64,000 bases of DNA from Micromonospora echinofusca (GCF_900091445.1 NZ_LT607733.1:310001-374000); one strand, 5' to 3'; counted from the first letter of the stretch, positions 1-8,897 are shown. Notes: generated by a model not told the origin, from the letters alone. Numbers and translations: made by a program.

Positions 1-161
1 ACGCGCTGTACGGCAAGATCATGCGCCGTACCAGCAAGTTGAAGGTGCACGACGAGCAGAACACCGCCGGCATCGGCGACCGGGTCCTGATCATGGAGAC
101 CCGGCCGCTGTCCGCCACGAAGCGGTGGCGGCTCGTGGAGATCCTGGAAAAGGCCAAGTAG
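1..161 (+). CDS. rpsQ: 30S ribosomal protein S17, 3' end (partial)
   Basis: The last 52 codons of S17, a primary 16S rRNA-binding protein of the small subunit; the first whole codon begins at base 3 and the gene is cut by the window edge. The residues [13 protein letters not shown] followed by [16 protein letters not shown] are typical of the OB-fold C-terminal half of S17. It is followed by rplN, the normal order at the S10/spc junction, with a 97-nt gap that contains a hairpin. Confidence 0.95.
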   Translation, partial: ALYGKIMRRTSKLKVHDEQNTAGIGDRVLIMETRPLSATKRWRLVEILEKAK

Positions 162-209
162 CGAAGGCTCGAGCTCGCCCGGCGTCTGTCGGGCGCGGGT
201 TCCGCCAGG

Positions 210-234
210 CTCCGGCCGCCGAGCGCGGCCGGAG
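210..234 (+). terminator. Hairpin between rpsQ and rplN
   Basis: Perfect 10-bp inverted repeat (210-219 with 225-234, CTCCGGCCGC and its complement) around a 5-nt loop, in the gap between the S10-type and spc-type gene groups. There is no T-tract, so it could be a weak terminator, an attenuator or an RNA processing site. It ends 24 nt before the rplN start. Confidence 0.4.
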
Positions 235-258
235 AACCGGCAGACATAGGAGATAGAC

Positions 259-627
259 GTGATTCAGCAGGAGTCGCGACTGCGCGTCGCCGACAACACG
301 GGTGCCCGGGAGATCCTGTGCATCCGGGTTCTCGGTGGCTCGGGTCGGCGCTACGCGAGCATCGGCGACGTCATCGTGGCCACCGTCAAGGACGCGATCC
401 CCGGTGCCGGTGTGAAGAAGGGCGACGTCGTCAAGGCCGTCGTCGTTCGCACCGCCAAGGAGCGGCGGCGGCCGGACGGTTCGTACATCCGCTTCGACGA
501 GAACGCCGCCGTCATCATCAAGGACGGCGGGGACCCGCGCGGTACCCGTATCTTCGGCCCGGTGGGCCGGGAGCTGCGGGACAAGCGGTTCATGAAGATC
601 ATCTCTCTCGCGCCGGAGGTGTTGTGA
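259..627 (+). CDS. rplN: 50S ribosomal protein L14
   Basis: L14 binds 23S rRNA at the subunit interface. The 122-residue product is the usual full length and opens [16 protein letters not shown], the conserved L14 N-terminus. The GTG start at 259 is supported by AGGAGA at 248-253. It is the first gene of the spc-type run, and its stop lies next to the rplX start, so the two are probably translationally coupled. Confidence 0.97.
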   Translation: MIQQESRLRVADNTGAREILCIRVLGGSGRRYASIGDVIVATVKDAIPGAGVKKGDVVKAVVVRTAKERRRPDGSYIRFDENAAVIIKDGGDPRGTRIFGPVGRELRDKRFMKIISLAPEVL

Positions 628-629
628 CC

Positions 630-944
630 GTGAAGGTCAAGAAGGGCGACACGGTCGTCGTCATCGCCGGCAAGGACAAGGGTGCCAAGGGCAAGGTCAT
701 CGCGGCCTACCCGCGGCAGGACAAGGTCCTGGTCGAGGGCGTGAACCGGGTCAAGAAGCACACCCGCATCAGCACCACCCAGCGTGGCGCCAAGACCGGT
801 GGCATCGTCACCCAGGAGGCCCCGATCCACGTCTCGAACGTGCAGGTCCTGGACTCCGACGGCAAGCCGACCCGCGTCGGTTACCGGATCGACGAAAACG
901 GCCAGAAGGTCCGCATCGCGCGTAGCACCGGTAAGGACCTGTGA
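630..944 (+). CDS. rplX: 50S ribosomal protein L24
   Basis: L24 is an early-assembly 23S rRNA-binding protein. The 104-residue product begins [21 protein letters not shown], a KOW motif. Two in-frame GTG codons are possible: 624 (overlapping the rplN stop) and 630. I chose 630 because the GGAGG at 615-619 is then 10 nt upstream, rather than only 4 nt from 624. The stop overlaps the rplE start as TGATG. Confidence 0.93.
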   Translation: MKVKKGDTVVVIAGKDKGAKGKVIAAYPRQDKVLVEGVNRVKKHTRISTTQRGAKTGGIVTQEAPIHVSNVQVLDSDGKPTRVGYRIDENGQKVRIARSTGKDL

Positions 945-1513
945 TGACCACGGCTACCGAAACCAAGACCATGCCGCGCCTCAAGGAGCGGTACCGCAAC
1001 GAGATCGTGGCGCAGCTGCAGGAGCAGCACCAGTACGGCAACCCCATGCAGGTGCCGCGGCTCGTCAAGATCGTCGTCAACATGGGTGTCGGCGAGGCCG
1101 CCCGGGACGCCAAGCTGATCGACGGCGCCGTGCGGGACCTGGCCACCATCACCGGCCAGAAGCCGCAGGTGCGGCGGGCGACCAAGTCCATCGCGCAGTT
1201 CAAGCTTCGCGAGGGCATGCCGATCGGCGCGAAGGTGACCCTTCGCGGCGACCGGATGTGGGAGTTCCTGGACCGGCTGCTGTCGATCGCGCTGCCGCGT
1301 ATCCGTGACTTCCGTGGTCTGGACGGGCGCAAGCTCGACGGGCACGGCAACTACACGTTCGGTCTGACCGAGCAGTCGGTGTTCCACGAGATCGACCAGG
1401 ACAAGATCGATCGGCAGCGGGGCATGGACATCACGGTGGTCACGACCGCCACGACCGACGACGAGGGCCGGGCGCTGCTCAAGCTCCTGGGCTTCCCGTT
1501 CAAGGAGAACTGA
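944..1513 (+). CDS. rplE: 50S ribosomal protein L5
   Basis: L5 binds 5S rRNA and contacts P-site tRNA. The product is 189 residues and contains [19 protein letters not shown] and [15 protein letters not shown], both typical of L5. The ATG at 944 overlaps the rplX stop (TGATG); a GTG one codon earlier is an alternative. It is a single transcription unit with rplX and rpsN. Confidence 0.96.
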   Translation: MTTATETKTMPRLKERYRNEIVAQLQEQHQYGNPMQVPRLVKIVVNMGVGEAARDAKLIDGAVRDLATITGQKPQVRRATKSIAQFKLREGMPIGAKVTLRGDRMWEFLDRLLSIALPRIRDFRGLDGRKLDGHGNYTFGLTEQSVFHEIDQDKIDRQRGMDITVVTTATTDDEGRALLKLLGFPFKEN

Positions 1514-1514
1514 G

Positions 1515-1700
1515 ATGGCCAAGAAGGCGCTGATCCACAAGGCGGCCGCGAAGCCGAAGTTCTCGGTTCGCGCGTACACCCGCTGCCAGCGGTGCGGGCG
1601 TCCCAAGGCGGTCTACCGCAAGTTCGGTCTCTGCCGGGTCTGCATCCGGGAGATGGCCCACCGCGGTGAGCTGCCGGGCGTTTCCAAGGCTTCCTGGTAA
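1515..1700 (+). CDS. rpsN: 30S ribosomal protein S14, zinc-binding (type Z)
   Basis: A 61-residue S14 of the short zinc form. Two CxxC pairs are visible, CQRC at residues 24-27 and CRVC at 40-43, which would bind one zinc ion. It begins 1 nt after the rplE stop, the standard position of the housekeeping (C+) S14; the zinc-independent paralogue used by actinobacteria under zinc limitation is not in this window. Confidence 0.96.
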   Translation: MAKKALIHKAAAKPKFSVRAYTRCQRCGRPKAVYRKFGLCRVCIREMAHRGELPGVSKASW

Positions 1701-1710
1701 GGGCGACCGC

Positions 1711-1788
1711 GTCCCGGCCTCGCGCCGGGACCCCTTGCACCGATCACGTATTGCTCTTCGCCGTAGGCCCGGGGCTTGAGGCCCCGGG
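1711..1788 (+). terminator. Two tandem hairpins between rpsN and rpsH
   Basis: The 117-nt rpsN-rpsH gap holds two perfect 8-bp hairpins with 5-nt loops: 1711-1718 with 1724-1731 (GTCCCGGC), and 1768-1775 with 1781-1788 (CCCGGGGC). Neither has a T-tract. They may attenuate or mark processing within the spc transcript. I saw no convincing promoter between them. Confidence 0.4.
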
Positions 1789-1817
1789 AACCCCGGCGAG
1801 AAAGGCTGACGAAATCC

Positions 1818-2225
1818 ATGACGATGACCGACCCGATCGCAGACATGCTCACGCGTCTGCGTAACGCCAACCAGGCGTACCACGACCGGGTGACGATGCC
1901 CTACTCGAAGATCAAGGCGAACATCGCCGAGGTCCTCAAGGCCGAGGGCTACATCGCCACCTGGTCGGTCGAGGAGCCCGAGGAGGGCGCCGTCGGCAAG
2001 CGACTGGTCGTCGAGCTGAAGTACGGCCAGAACCGGGAGCGGAGCCTGGCCGGCATCAAGCGCGTGTCCAAGCCCGGTCTGCGGGTTTACGCCAAGTCGG
2101 ACGGGCTCCCGCGGGTGCTCGGCGGGCTGGGCGTGGCGATCATTTCGACGTCCCAGGGGCTGCTCACCGACCGGCAGGCCCGCAAGCGGAGCGTTGGCGG
2201 GGAAGTCCTCGCCTTCGTCTGGTAA
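1818..2225 (+). CDS. rpsH: 30S ribosomal protein S8
   Basis: S8 binds the central domain of 16S rRNA and in some bacteria represses the spc operon. The start at 1818 gives 135 residues beginning [18 protein letters not shown], the conserved S8 N-terminus; reading further upstream adds a non-conserved arginine-rich stretch and was rejected. The C-terminus GGEVLAFVW is characteristic. It lies after the tandem hairpins and 16 nt before rplF. Confidence 0.96.
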   Translation: MTMTDPIADMLTRLRNANQAYHDRVTMPYSKIKANIAEVLKAEGYIATWSVEEPEEGAVGKRLVVELKYGQNRERSLAGIKRVSKPGLRVYAKSDGLPRVLGGLGVAIISTSQGLLTDRQARKRSVGGEVLAFVW

Positions 2226-2241
2226 CGGGAGACAGGTAGAA

Positions 2242-2784
2242 ATGTCGCGTATTGGACGTAAGTCGATCCCGGTGCCAGCCGGCGTCGACATCACGATCGA
2301 CGGGCAGACCGTCAAGGTCAAGGGCCCGAAGGGCGAGCTCTCGCACACCCTGGCCGAGCCGATCACGATCGACCGGGCCGAGGACGGGCAGCTGAGCGTC
2401 AACCGCCCGAACGACGAGCGCAAGGCCAAGGAACTGCACGGCCTCAGCCGTACCCTGGTCGCCAACATGATCGTCGGCGTCACCGAGGGCTACCGCAAGA
2501 GCCTGGAGATCGCCGGCACCGGTTACCGCGTGACCGCCAAGGGCAAGGACCTGGAGTTCGCGCTCGGGTTCTCGCACCCGGTGCACGTGCCGGCGCCGGA
2601 CGGCATCACCTTCACGGTGGAGAAGCCGACGCTGTTCCACGTGGCCGGCATCGACAAGCAGCTCGTCGGTGAGGTTGCCGCCAACATCCGGAAGATCCGC
2701 CCGCCGGAGCCCTACAAGGGCAAGGGCGTGAAGTACCAGGGCGAGGTCATCCGCCGCAAGGCTGGAAAGGCAGGTAAGAAGTGA
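2242..2784 (+). CDS. rplF: 50S ribosomal protein L6
   Basis: L6 lies near the GTPase-associated centre of the large subunit. It is 180 residues from the ATG at 2242 ([15 protein letters not shown]), the usual length, and carries the C-terminal signature [14 protein letters not shown]. Its stop overlaps the rplR start by 4 nt (GTGA), indicating coupled translation. Confidence 0.97.
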   Translation: MSRIGRKSIPVPAGVDITIDGQTVKVKGPKGELSHTLAEPITIDRAEDGQLSVNRPNDERKAKELHGLSRTLVANMIVGVTEGYRKSLEIAGTGYRVTAKGKDLEFALGFSHPVHVPAPDGITFTVEKPTLFHVAGIDKQLVGEVAANIRKIRPPEPYKGKGVKYQGEVIRRKAGKAGKK

Positions 2785-3170
2785 GCGCCACGCTGCTCAA
2801 GCGCCGCCGCGGCGTCGCCGCCAAGCGTGCCGTCGGGCGTGCGCGCCGGCACTTCCGGGTCCGCAAGAACGTCAGCGGCACCGCCGAGCGTCCCCGCCTC
2901 GTGGTCACCCGCTCCCTGCGGCACATCGTCGCCCAGATCGTGGACGACACCAAGGGGCACACCCTGGCGTCGGCCTCGACCCTGGACGCCTCGCTGCGCG
3001 GCACGGAGGGCGACAAGAGCGCCCTGGCCGGCAAGGTCGGCGCGCTGCTCGCCGAGCGGGCCAAGGCCGCCGGCGTCTCCAAGGTCGTCTTCGACCGCGG
3101 TGGCAACCGGTACGCGGGGCGGGTCGCCGCGCTTGCCGACGCCGCCCGCGAAGCCGGGCTCGAGTTCTAG
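2781..3170 (+). CDS. rplR: 50S ribosomal protein L18
   Basis: L18 carries 5S rRNA into the large subunit together with L5. The 129-residue product contains [33 protein letters not shown] and the C-terminus AREAGLEF, all conserved in L18. The GTG start at 2781 overlaps the rplF stop. Confidence 0.96.
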   Translation: MSATLLKRRRGVAAKRAVGRARRHFRVRKNVSGTAERPRLVVTRSLRHIVAQIVDDTKGHTLASASTLDASLRGTEGDKSALAGKVGALLAERAKAAGVSKVVFDRGGNRYAGRVAALADAAREAGLEF

Positions 3171-3203
3171 AAACCCCGTCACGAGAGAGAAGGAAGGCTG
3201 CTG

Positions 3204-3818
3204 ATGCCAGGTCAACAGCGCCGTGGCGGCGGGTCCGGTGGCAACGAGGGTGGTCGCCGCGACAACCGCCGTGAGGGCGGCCGCGGAAACGCGCCCGTCG
3301 AGAAGACCCCGCACCTCGAGCGGGTCGTCGCGATCAACCGCGTCGCCAAGGTCGTGAAGGGTGGTCGTCGCTTCAGCTTCACCGCCCTGGTGATCGTGGG
3401 CGACGGCGACGGCACCGTCGGTGTGGGCTACGGAAAGGCCAAGGAGGTGCCCGCGGCGATCGCCAAGGGCGTCGAGGAGGCCAAGAAGCACTTCTTCAAG
3501 GTGCCGCGCATCGCCTCGTCCATCCCGCACCCGGTGACGGGTGAGGCGGCGGCCGGCGTGGTGCTGCTCAAGCCGGCTTCCGCCGGTACGGGTGTCATCG
3601 CCGGTGGTCCGGTGCGCGCCGTGCTGGAGTGCGCGGGTATCCACGACGTGCTCTCCAAGAGCCTCGGTTCGTCGAACCCGATCAACATCGTGCACGCCAC
3701 CGTGGCGGCGCTGAAGGGGCTCGAGTCCCCCGAGGCCGTCGCCGCCCGTCGTGGTCTGCCGGTCGAGGACGTCGCGCCGGCCGCCATGCTGGCGTCGCGG
3801 GCGGGGGTGGCTTCCTGA
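3204..3818 (+). CDS. rpsE: 30S ribosomal protein S5
   Basis: S5 contributes to decoding accuracy and mRNA unwinding at the entry channel. The product is 204 residues, longer than the E. coli form because of a Gly/Arg-rich N-terminal extension of roughly 35 residues, common in actinobacteria. The core has the double-stranded-RNA-binding-like segment around [19 protein letters not shown] and the usual C-terminal fold. Its stop overlaps the rpmD ATG by 1 nt. Confidence 0.96.
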   Translation: MPGQQRRGGGSGGNEGGRRDNRREGGRGNAPVEKTPHLERVVAINRVAKVVKGGRRFSFTALVIVGDGDGTVGVGYGKAKEVPAAIAKGVEEAKKHFFKVPRIASSIPHPVTGEAAAGVVLLKPASAGTGVIAGGPVRAVLECAGIHDVLSKSLGSSNPINIVHATVAALKGLESPEAVAARRGLPVEDVAPAAMLASRAGVAS

Positions 3819-4000
3819 TGGCTCGCCTGAAGGTCACCCAGGTCCGGTCCGAGATCGGGACCAAGCAGAACCAGCGTGACTCGCTGCGTTCGCTCGGTCT
3901 CAAGCGGATCAACGACGTGGTGGTCAAGGAGGACCGTCCGGAGATCCGCGGCATGATCTTCACGGTCAACCACCTCGTGAAGGTCGAGGAGGTCGAGTAA
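3818..4000 (+). CDS. rpmD: 50S ribosomal protein L30
   Basis: A 60-residue L30 beginning [20 protein letters not shown] and continuing [12 protein letters not shown], the family core. The start at 3818 is set by the TGATG overlap with rpsE; an upstream in-frame start would read through the rpsE end and was rejected. The stop overlaps the rplO start as TAATG. Confidence 0.96.
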   Translation: MARLKVTQVRSEIGTKQNQRDSLRSLGLKRINDVVVKEDRPEIRGMIFTVNHLVKVEEVE

Positions 4001-4443
4001 TGACGATCAAGGTCCACCACCTGCGCCCGGCGCCCGGTGCCAAGACCGCGAAGACCCGTGTGGGTCGCGGTGAGGGCTCCAAGGGCAAGACCGCCGGTCG
4101 CGGTACCAAGGGCTCCAAGGCCCGCAAGAACATCTCGGCGGCGTTCGAGGGTGGGCAGATGCCCATCCACATGCGCCTGCCGAAGATGAAGGGCTTCAAG
4201 AACAAGTTCAAGGTGGTCTTCCAGGTGGTCAACCTGGACCGGCTCGCCGAACTGTTCCCGAACGGCGGCCAGGTCGGCCCCGTCGAGCTGGTCGAGGCCG
4301 GCGCGGTCCGCAAGGGCCACCCGGTCAAGGTCCTCGGCACGGGGGACCTGGGCGGGGTCGCTCTCCATGTGTCGGCGCACGCGTTCAGCGCGTCGGCCAA
4401 GGAGAAGATCACCGCCGCCGGTGGCTCGGTCACCGAGCTGTAA
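4000..4443 (+). CDS. rplO: 50S ribosomal protein L15
   Basis: L15 is a late-assembly protein of the large subunit. The 147-residue product has the basic Gly-rich N-terminal segment ([19 protein letters not shown]) and the [12 protein letters not shown] motif. It is the last ribosomal gene before the secY group, and a very strong hairpin begins 16 nt after its stop. Confidence 0.96.
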   Translation: MTIKVHHLRPAPGAKTAKTRVGRGEGSKGKTAGRGTKGSKARKNISAAFEGGQMPIHMRLPKMKGFKNKFKVVFQVVNLDRLAELFPNGGQVGPVELVEAGAVRKGHPVKVLGTGDLGGVALHVSAHAFSASAKEKITAAGGSVTEL

Positions 4444-4459
4444 GGGCTGTACGACCCGT

Positions 4460-4494
4460 GGCGCCCGCTCAGTTGTCGAAACTGGGCGGGCGCC
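4460..4494 (+). terminator. Strong hairpin between rplO and secY
   Basis: A 15-bp uninterrupted stem (4460-4474 with 4480-4494, one G-U pair) and a 5-nt loop, right after rplO. There is no T-tract, as is common for actinobacterial terminators. The 234-nt rplO-secY gap also holds TAGAGT at 4581-4586, a possible -10 hexamer for secY transcription, without a clear -35. The arrangement fits partial termination of the spc transcript and separate expression of secY-adk. Confidence 0.6.
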
Positions 4495-4677
4495 ATGGTC
4501 TGCCTGGCATGTGTGCGCCGGGTAACATCGGATTCGGTTTATGTAGCCGGGCACATCTGCCCGGACCGGGATCGGGCTGTTAGAGTCCCTTCCCAGCCAT
4601 GGATATCGGGCACTCGCCCGGCACCCACCCGCCCCGCCAGGGATCACCGGCGGCCCGCCTCGCGCAGGAGGAAGAAG

Positions 4678-6006
4678 TTGCTGTCCGCCTTTCTCAGTGC
4701 GTTCCGTACGCCTGACCTGCGCAAGAAGCTGCTGTTCACAGTAGGCATCATCGCGGTCTACCGGCTCGGGGCGACGCTGCCCAGCCCGGGTGTCTCGTAC
4801 GGCAACGTCCAGAAGTGCATCGACGCCATGGAGAACGGCTCCACCGGCGTGATGAACCTGCTCAACCTCTTCTCCGGCGGAGCGCTGCTGCAGCTCTCGG
4901 TCTTCGCGCTGGGCATCATGCCCTACATCACCGCGTCGATCATCCTGCAGCTGCTGACCGTGGTGATCCCCCGGCTGGAGCAGCTCCGCAAGGAGGGCCA
5001 GTCCGGCCAGGCGAAGATCACCCAGTACACCCGCTACCTGACCCTGGGTCTGGGTGTCCTCCAGGCGTCGGCGTTCGTGGCGCTGGCCCGCTCCGGGCAG
5101 CTCTTCAACAACCAGTGCGACCAGTTCCCGATCATCCCTGAGGGGACCGGGATCCCGGACTGGCTGACCCTGAGCCTCCTGGTCATGACGATGACCGCCG
5201 GCACCGGCGTGGTGATGTGGCTCGGCGAGCTGATCACCGACCGGGGCGTCGGCAACGGCATGTCCGTCCTGATCTTCACCTCGATCGCCGCCCGGCTGCC
5301 CAGCGAGGGCTGGCAGATCAAGCAGACGGGCGGCTGGGGCAAGTTCCTGCTCGTCATCGCGCTGGTCCTGGTGGTCATCACCGCGGTCACCTTCATCGAG
5401 CAGGCGCAGCGCCGCATCCCGGTGCAGTACGCCAAGCGCATGATCGGCCGGCGGATGTACGGCGGCACCTCGACCTACATCCCGCTCAAGGTCAACCAGG
5501 CGGGTGTCATCCCGGTCATCTTCGGCTCGTCGCTGCTCTACCTGCCCCAGCTGGCGCTGCAGTTCTTCGACCAGAACGACCCGGGCAAGACCCAGACGTG
5601 GATCCAGAACAACCTGGTCGACCCGACCAGCCCGATCTACATCGCGGTCTACTTCCTGCTGATCATCTTCTTCACCTACTTCTACGTCTCGATCACGTTC
5701 AACCCGACCGAGGTCGCGGACAACATGAAGAAGTACGGCGGCTTCGTGCCGGGCATCCGCCCCGGCAAGCCGACCGCCGACTACCTCGACTTCATCCTCA
5801 GCCGGATCACGCTGCCCGGCGCCCTCTACCTGGGCATCATCTCGATCCTGCCGAACTTCTTCTTCATCTGGCTGGACAAGCAGCAGTACCTGAACTTCCC
5901 GTTCGGCGGCACCGCTGTGCTGATCATGGTCGGCGTCGGTCTGGAGACCACGAAGCAGATCGAGAGCCAACTCATGCAGCGGAACTACGAAGGGTTCCTG
6001 CGGTAG
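4678..6006 (+). CDS. secY: Preprotein translocase subunit SecY
   Basis: Channel-forming subunit of the SecYEG translocon in the cytoplasmic membrane, with ten expected transmembrane helices. The product is 442 residues from the TTG at 4678 (MLSAFLSAFRTPDLRKKLLF). This start is decided by the perfect AGGAGG at 4666-4671, 6 nt upstream; earlier in-frame codons lack a ribosome site. The conserved segments NLFSGGALLQLSVFALGIMP and GIRPGKPTADYLD are present. adk follows directly. Confidence 0.95.
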   Translation: MLSAFLSAFRTPDLRKKLLFTVGIIAVYRLGATLPSPGVSYGNVQKCIDAMENGSTGVMNLLNLFSGGALLQLSVFALGIMPYITASIILQLLTVVIPRLEQLRKEGQSGQAKITQYTRYLTLGLGVLQASAFVALARSGQLFNNQCDQFPIIPEGTGIPDWLTLSLLVMTMTAGTGVVMWLGELITDRGVGNGMSVLIFTSIAARLPSEGWQIKQTGGWGKFLLVIALVLVVITAVTFIEQAQRRIPVQYAKRMIGRRMYGGTSTYIPLKVNQAGVIPVIFGSSLLYLPQLALQFFDQNDPGKTQTWIQNNLVDPTSPIYIAVYFLLIIFFTYFYVSITFNPTEVADNMKKYGGFVPGIRPGKPTADYLDFILSRITLPGALYLGIISILPNFFFIWLDKQQYLNFPFGGTAVLIMVGVGLETTKQIESQLMQRNYEGFLR

Positions 6007-6660
6007 ATGAGACTCGTTCTGGTTGGCCCGCCGGGTGCGGGCAAGGGTACGCAGGCCGAGTTCATCGCCGCGCACCTCTCGGTCCCGAAGATCTCGACCG
6101 GTGACATCTTCCGGTCGAACGTCTCGCAGGGCACCCCGCTCGGCGTCGAGGCGAAGCGCTACATGGACGCCGGCGAGCTGGTGCCCGACGAGGTCACCAT
6201 CAACATGGTGCGGGAGCGGCTCGCCGAGCCGGACGCCTCGGAGGGCTTCCTGCTCGACGGCTTCCCGCGGACCACGCCGCAGGCCGCCGCGCTGGACAAG
6301 CTCCTCGCCGACCTCGGCACCGCGCTGGACCTGGTGCTGGAGCTGGTCGTCGACGACGACGAGGTGATCCGGCGGCTCTCCGGTCGGCGCACCTGCCGGG
6401 GCTGCGGCAAGATCTGGCACGTCGAGTTCGACGCCACCTCGCGCGAGGGCATCTGCGACCGGTGCGGCGCCGAGCTGTTCCAGCGCGACGACGACAAGCC
6501 GGAGACCATCGCCACCCGCCTGCGGGAGTACGCGGACAAGACCGCGCCGTTGGTCGACTACTACGGCGCCCAGGGCAAGCTGGTGGGCATCGACGCCACC
6601 GGCCCGGTGGAGGACGTCACGGTCCGCGCCATCGACGCCCTGCGGTCGTACGGCGGCTGA
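6007..6660 (+). CDS. adk: Adenylate kinase
   Basis: Interconverts ATP and AMP with two ADP. The 217-residue enzyme starts at the base after the secY stop. The P-loop [11 protein letters not shown] lies at residues 7-17, and the DGFPRT motif and the LID domain are present. The LID carries four cysteines (130, 133, 150, 153), so this is the zinc-binding long form. The secY-adk-map order is the standard actinobacterial arrangement. Confidence 0.96.
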   Translation: MRLVLVGPPGAGKGTQAEFIAAHLSVPKISTGDIFRSNVSQGTPLGVEAKRYMDAGELVPDEVTINMVRERLAEPDASEGFLLDGFPRTTPQAAALDKLLADLGTALDLVLELVVDDDEVIRRLSGRRTCRGCGKIWHVEFDATSREGICDRCGAELFQRDDDKPETIATRLREYADKTAPLVDYYGAQGKLVGIDATGPVEDVTVRAIDALRSYGG

Positions 6661-6689
6661 CGTCCCGCCGGGTCCCGGCGGATAGAGTG

Positions 6690-6726
6690 CGAAGAGCGGG
6701 GTACGTGCGACGTGCCCCGCTCTTCG
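6690..6726 (+). terminator. 17-bp hairpin between adk and map
   Basis: A near-perfect 17-bp stem (6690-6706 with 6710-6726, one G-U pair) and a 3-nt loop. TAGAGT at 6683-6688 lies immediately before it and could be a -10 element, so a map transcript might begin inside the hairpin. Without a T-tract, termination, attenuation and 5' mRNA stabilisation are all possible. Confidence 0.55.
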
Positions 6727-6759
6727 GCATCGGCATCGGCAACGAAAGGTAACGGCTCC

Positions 6760-7611
6760 ATGCGTCGTCCCCAGCTGGACATCCAGCTGAAGACCCCTGA
6801 CCAGATCGAGAAGATGCGCGCCGCCGGGCTGGTGGTGGCCGAGGCGCTGCGTCGGATGCGGGAGGCGGTCGCCCCCGGGGTCAGCACCGCCGACCTGGAC
6901 GCCATCGCCGAGTCGACCATCCGCGAGGCGGGTGCCGTCCCCTCGTTCAAGGGCTACCACGGCTTCCCCGCGTCGATCTGCTCGTCCGTCAACGAGCAGG
7001 TCGTGCACGCGATCCCGTCGGCGCAGCAGGTGCTCCGCGACGGCGACCTGATTTCCATCGACTGCGGTGCCGTGCTCGACGGCTGGCACGGCGACGCTGC
7101 CATCACCGCCGGCGTGGGCGAGGTCGACCCGGCGCTGCTGAAGATGGCGTCGGTCGCCGAGGACGCCATGTGGGCGGGCATCGCGGCGGCGGCCCGCGGC
7201 GCGGCCAGCGGCAAGGGCCGGCTCACCGACATCTCGCACGCCGTGGAGAACGCGGTCCGCAAGGGCGGGCGGTACGGCATCGTCGACGGCTACGGCGGGC
7301 ACGGCATCGGCACCGAGATGCACCAGGACCCGCACGTGCTCAACCACGGGCGGCCTGGCAAGGGCCCGCGCCTGGTGCCGGGCATGGCGCTGGCCATCGA
7401 GCCGATGATCACGATGGGCTCGCCCCGGACGGTCGAACTCTCCGACGGCTGGACCGTGATCACCCGGGACCGGTCGATGGCGGTGCACGTCGAGCACACG
7501 ATGGCGCTGCTTCCGGACGGCGTCTGGGTGCTGACCGCGCCGGACGGCGGACGCGCCCGGCTGGGCGAGCTGGTCACCTCCCGCCAGCCGGCCGACTCGC
7601 CCGCGCGCTGA
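6760..7611 (+). CDS. map: Methionine aminopeptidase, type I
   Basis: Removes the initiator methionine from nascent proteins. The product is 283 residues from the ATG at 6760 (MRRPQLDIQLKTPDQIEKM). The metal ligands of the pita-bread fold can be placed: D101 and D112 in IDCGAVLDGWHGD (the same 11-residue spacing as in E. coli MAP), the histidine in GHGIGTEMH, and glutamates in AIEPM and VEHT. The N-terminus has no zinc-finger extension. Confidence 0.96.
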   Translation: MRRPQLDIQLKTPDQIEKMRAAGLVVAEALRRMREAVAPGVSTADLDAIAESTIREAGAVPSFKGYHGFPASICSSVNEQVVHAIPSAQQVLRDGDLISIDCGAVLDGWHGDAAITAGVGEVDPALLKMASVAEDAMWAGIAAAARGAASGKGRLTDISHAVENAVRKGGRYGIVDGYGGHGIGTEMHQDPHVLNHGRPGKGPRLVPGMALAIEPMITMGSPRTVELSDGWTVITRDRSMAVHVEHTMALLPDGVWVLTAPDGGRARLGELVTSRQPADSPAR

Positions 7612-7633
7612 GCCCCGATCCGCCGCCCGGGCC

Positions 7634-7696
7634 GGCACCCGAGCTGTCCGGGCCGGCACCCGGGCCGCCCGGAGCGGCACCCGGGCCGCCCGGAGC
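7634..7696 (+). repeat. Three 21-bp tandem repeats downstream of map
   Basis: Three head-to-tail units of 21 bp: 7634-7654 (diverged), 7655-7675 and 7676-7696 (identical to each other), containing GGCACCCGGGCCGCCC. They fill most of the 113-nt gap between map and the next gene, and the copies can themselves fold because CCGGGCCGCCCGG is nearly self-complementary. Confidence 0.85.
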
Positions 7697-7724
7697 GGCA
7701 GGCCCCGGGTGGAGGGGCGGTGGC

Positions 7725-8408
7725 ATGCTTGCGGGCATGGAGGGACGCGACGGGATGCGGGCCGCCGACGCCGACCGCCAGGCCGTGGCGGAGCGGCTGC
7801 GGGTGGCCGTCGACGAGGGCCGGCTGGACCTGCACGAGTACGACGAGCGGTTGCAACGTACGTACGCCTCGCGTACGTACGGCGAGTTGGACGCGCTGGT
7901 GACCGACCTGCCGGCGCCGGCGGCTCCGGCGGCGTCGGAGCTCGCCACGAGGTCGGACGCCGTCCCCGCGCCGTCGGACGCCGTCCCCGCGCGGCCGGAA
8001 GGTGCCCGGTCGTCGTCGCTGACGGCCCGGTGGTTGGCCGAGGTCTGGCTGCCGTACCTGCGGGTGATCGCGATCGTGGTGACCGTCTGGGCGGTGACGT
8101 CCGCGCTCTCCACGGATCTGCTCTACTTCTGGCCCGCCTGGGTGGCCGGGCCGTGGGGAGGGGTGCTCCTGGTGCGCACGGTTGCCGGGCTCGTCGGCGG
8201 GGAGCCGCAGCGGCAGGCCGAGCAGCGGGAGCGGCGGCGCGAGCGCCGGCGGGCGAAGCGGGCGCGCAAGCGGGAGCTGGCTGCCGCCGAGGGGAACACC
8301 CGGGATCCGGAGCAGGCCCTGCCGGCCGCCGAGGAGGACCGCCGGATCTCGGGCGGGGAACTGCCGGCCGCCGGCGAGGAGCGCCAAGGGCCGGTGTCGG
8401 CCGCCTAG
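7725..8408 (+). CDS. DUF1707-type membrane protein
   Basis: A 227-residue protein of unknown function. Residues about 11-60 (MRAADADRQAVAERLRVAV followed by EGRLDLHEYDERL) match the DUF1707 pattern, a short N-terminal module of actinobacterial membrane proteins. A low-complexity linker, two hydrophobic helices (around YLRVIAIVVTVWAVTSAL and FWPAWVAGPWGGVLLV) and a highly charged Arg/Glu tail follow. I chose the ATG at 7725 because GGAGGGG at 7711-7717 is 7 nt away; ATG 7737 is possible. Gene identity is clear, function unknown. Confidence 0.85.
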   Translation: MLAGMEGRDGMRAADADRQAVAERLRVAVDEGRLDLHEYDERLQRTYASRTYGELDALVTDLPAPAAPAASELATRSDAVPAPSDAVPARPEGARSSSLTARWLAEVWLPYLRVIAIVVTVWAVTSALSTDLLYFWPAWVAGPWGGVLLVRTVAGLVGGEPQRQAEQRERRRERRRAKRARKRELAAAEGNTRDPEQALPAAEEDRRISGGELPAAGEERQGPVSAA

Positions 8409-8457
8409 GTCTGCTTGATGACCGTGACTGGCTGCGCCGGGCCTCGACGGCCTTGCG

Positions 8458-8495
8458 GTGTGGTCCCCGCGTCTCGATACCACACAGGTATTTTT
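8458..8495 (+). terminator. Possible terminator after the DUF1707 gene
   Basis: A 7-bp perfect stem, GTGTGGT at 8458-8464 with ACCACAC at 8479-8485 (14-nt loop), followed 5 nt later by five Ts at 8491-8495. This is one of few hairpins in the window with a T-run. The stem is short, so confidence is limited. Confidence 0.4.
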
Positions 8496-8509
8496 ATGCC
8501 CGGTAGGTA

Positions 8510-8611
8510 TCAGACGTTGGGGCGGCAGTGGTTCATCGGGTCCACGTGCCTTCCGCAGCTCCACGCGCCCGGAACTGACCACTTCTGAAGCGCGCCGTAG
8601 GGCGGAGGCAT
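8510..8611 (-). CDS. Candidate short ORF with protein-like composition
   Basis: The minus-strand frame ending at TGA (8512-8510) reads, over its last 40 or so codons, as an aromatic- and cysteine-containing peptide (RYRYMPPPYGALQKW, then CGRHVDPMNHC). About 85% of its third positions are G or C, as expected for a real gene here. The only ATG that fits, at 8611, gives 33 residues and lacks a clear ribosome site. The coding-like sequence extends about 10 codons further upstream without an obvious start. It may be a small gene, the remnant of a longer one, or chance. Confidence 0.25.
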   Translation of the reverse strand: MPPPYGALQKWSVPGAWSCGRHVDPMNHCRPNV

Positions 8612-8712
8612 GTACCGATAGCGGCCGTCCAGCGAAAACGCCCGTACGGCGGCCGGCGCGGAGGGGCGAATGGCCCGTTGTGTCCGATCCGACGCACCGA
8701 TTTCCGGCCGGT

Positions 8713-8742
8713 TTGGCGACGGCCCGCAGGCGGGCGTACACT
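8713..8742 (+). promoter_or_regulatory. Promoter for infA
   Basis: TTGGCG at 8713-8718, an 18-bp spacer and TACACT at 8737-8742 resemble a housekeeping (HrdB-type) actinobacterial promoter. It would start transcription near 8749, leaving a leader of about 150 nt before infA. It lies within a long gap upstream of a highly expressed gene group, where a promoter is expected. Confidence 0.55.
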
Positions 8743-8897
8743 TTCTGATCGGCGCACAGCGTCCACTCCGGCATGCCCACCCTGCGCTTCGGTGGGAGTC
8801 GGAGCCGCGGCTGGCGCGGGCCATTCGATCTTGATCGGTGACCCGTGTAAGACGTTGTGGGCCGTCCGGAGTAACCGACGTCAGGACAGCGGAGTAC

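Larger units (their letters stand above)
8409..8897. other. 489-bp gap between the DUF1707 gene and infA
   Basis: No established gene is visible here. The gap contains a possible terminator (8458-8495), a protein-like open frame on the minus strand ending at 8510, and a good infA promoter (8713-8742). The A+T-rich spot near 8485-8500 stands out from the surroundings. I found no tRNA or riboswitch fold. Confidence 0.6.

Noticed and set aside
4495..4677. Longer SecY with 61 extra N-terminal residues
   Set aside because: The extra sequence crosses the rplO-secY hairpin, is not SecY-like, and the TTG at 4678 has a perfect ribosome site and the conserved N-terminus.
3682..7680. Very long open frames on the strand opposite the ribosomal, secY and map genes
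   Set aside because: They run antisense to genes with clear family motifs, have low-complexity Arg/Gly/Asp/His composition, and are typical frame shadows in high-G+C DNA.
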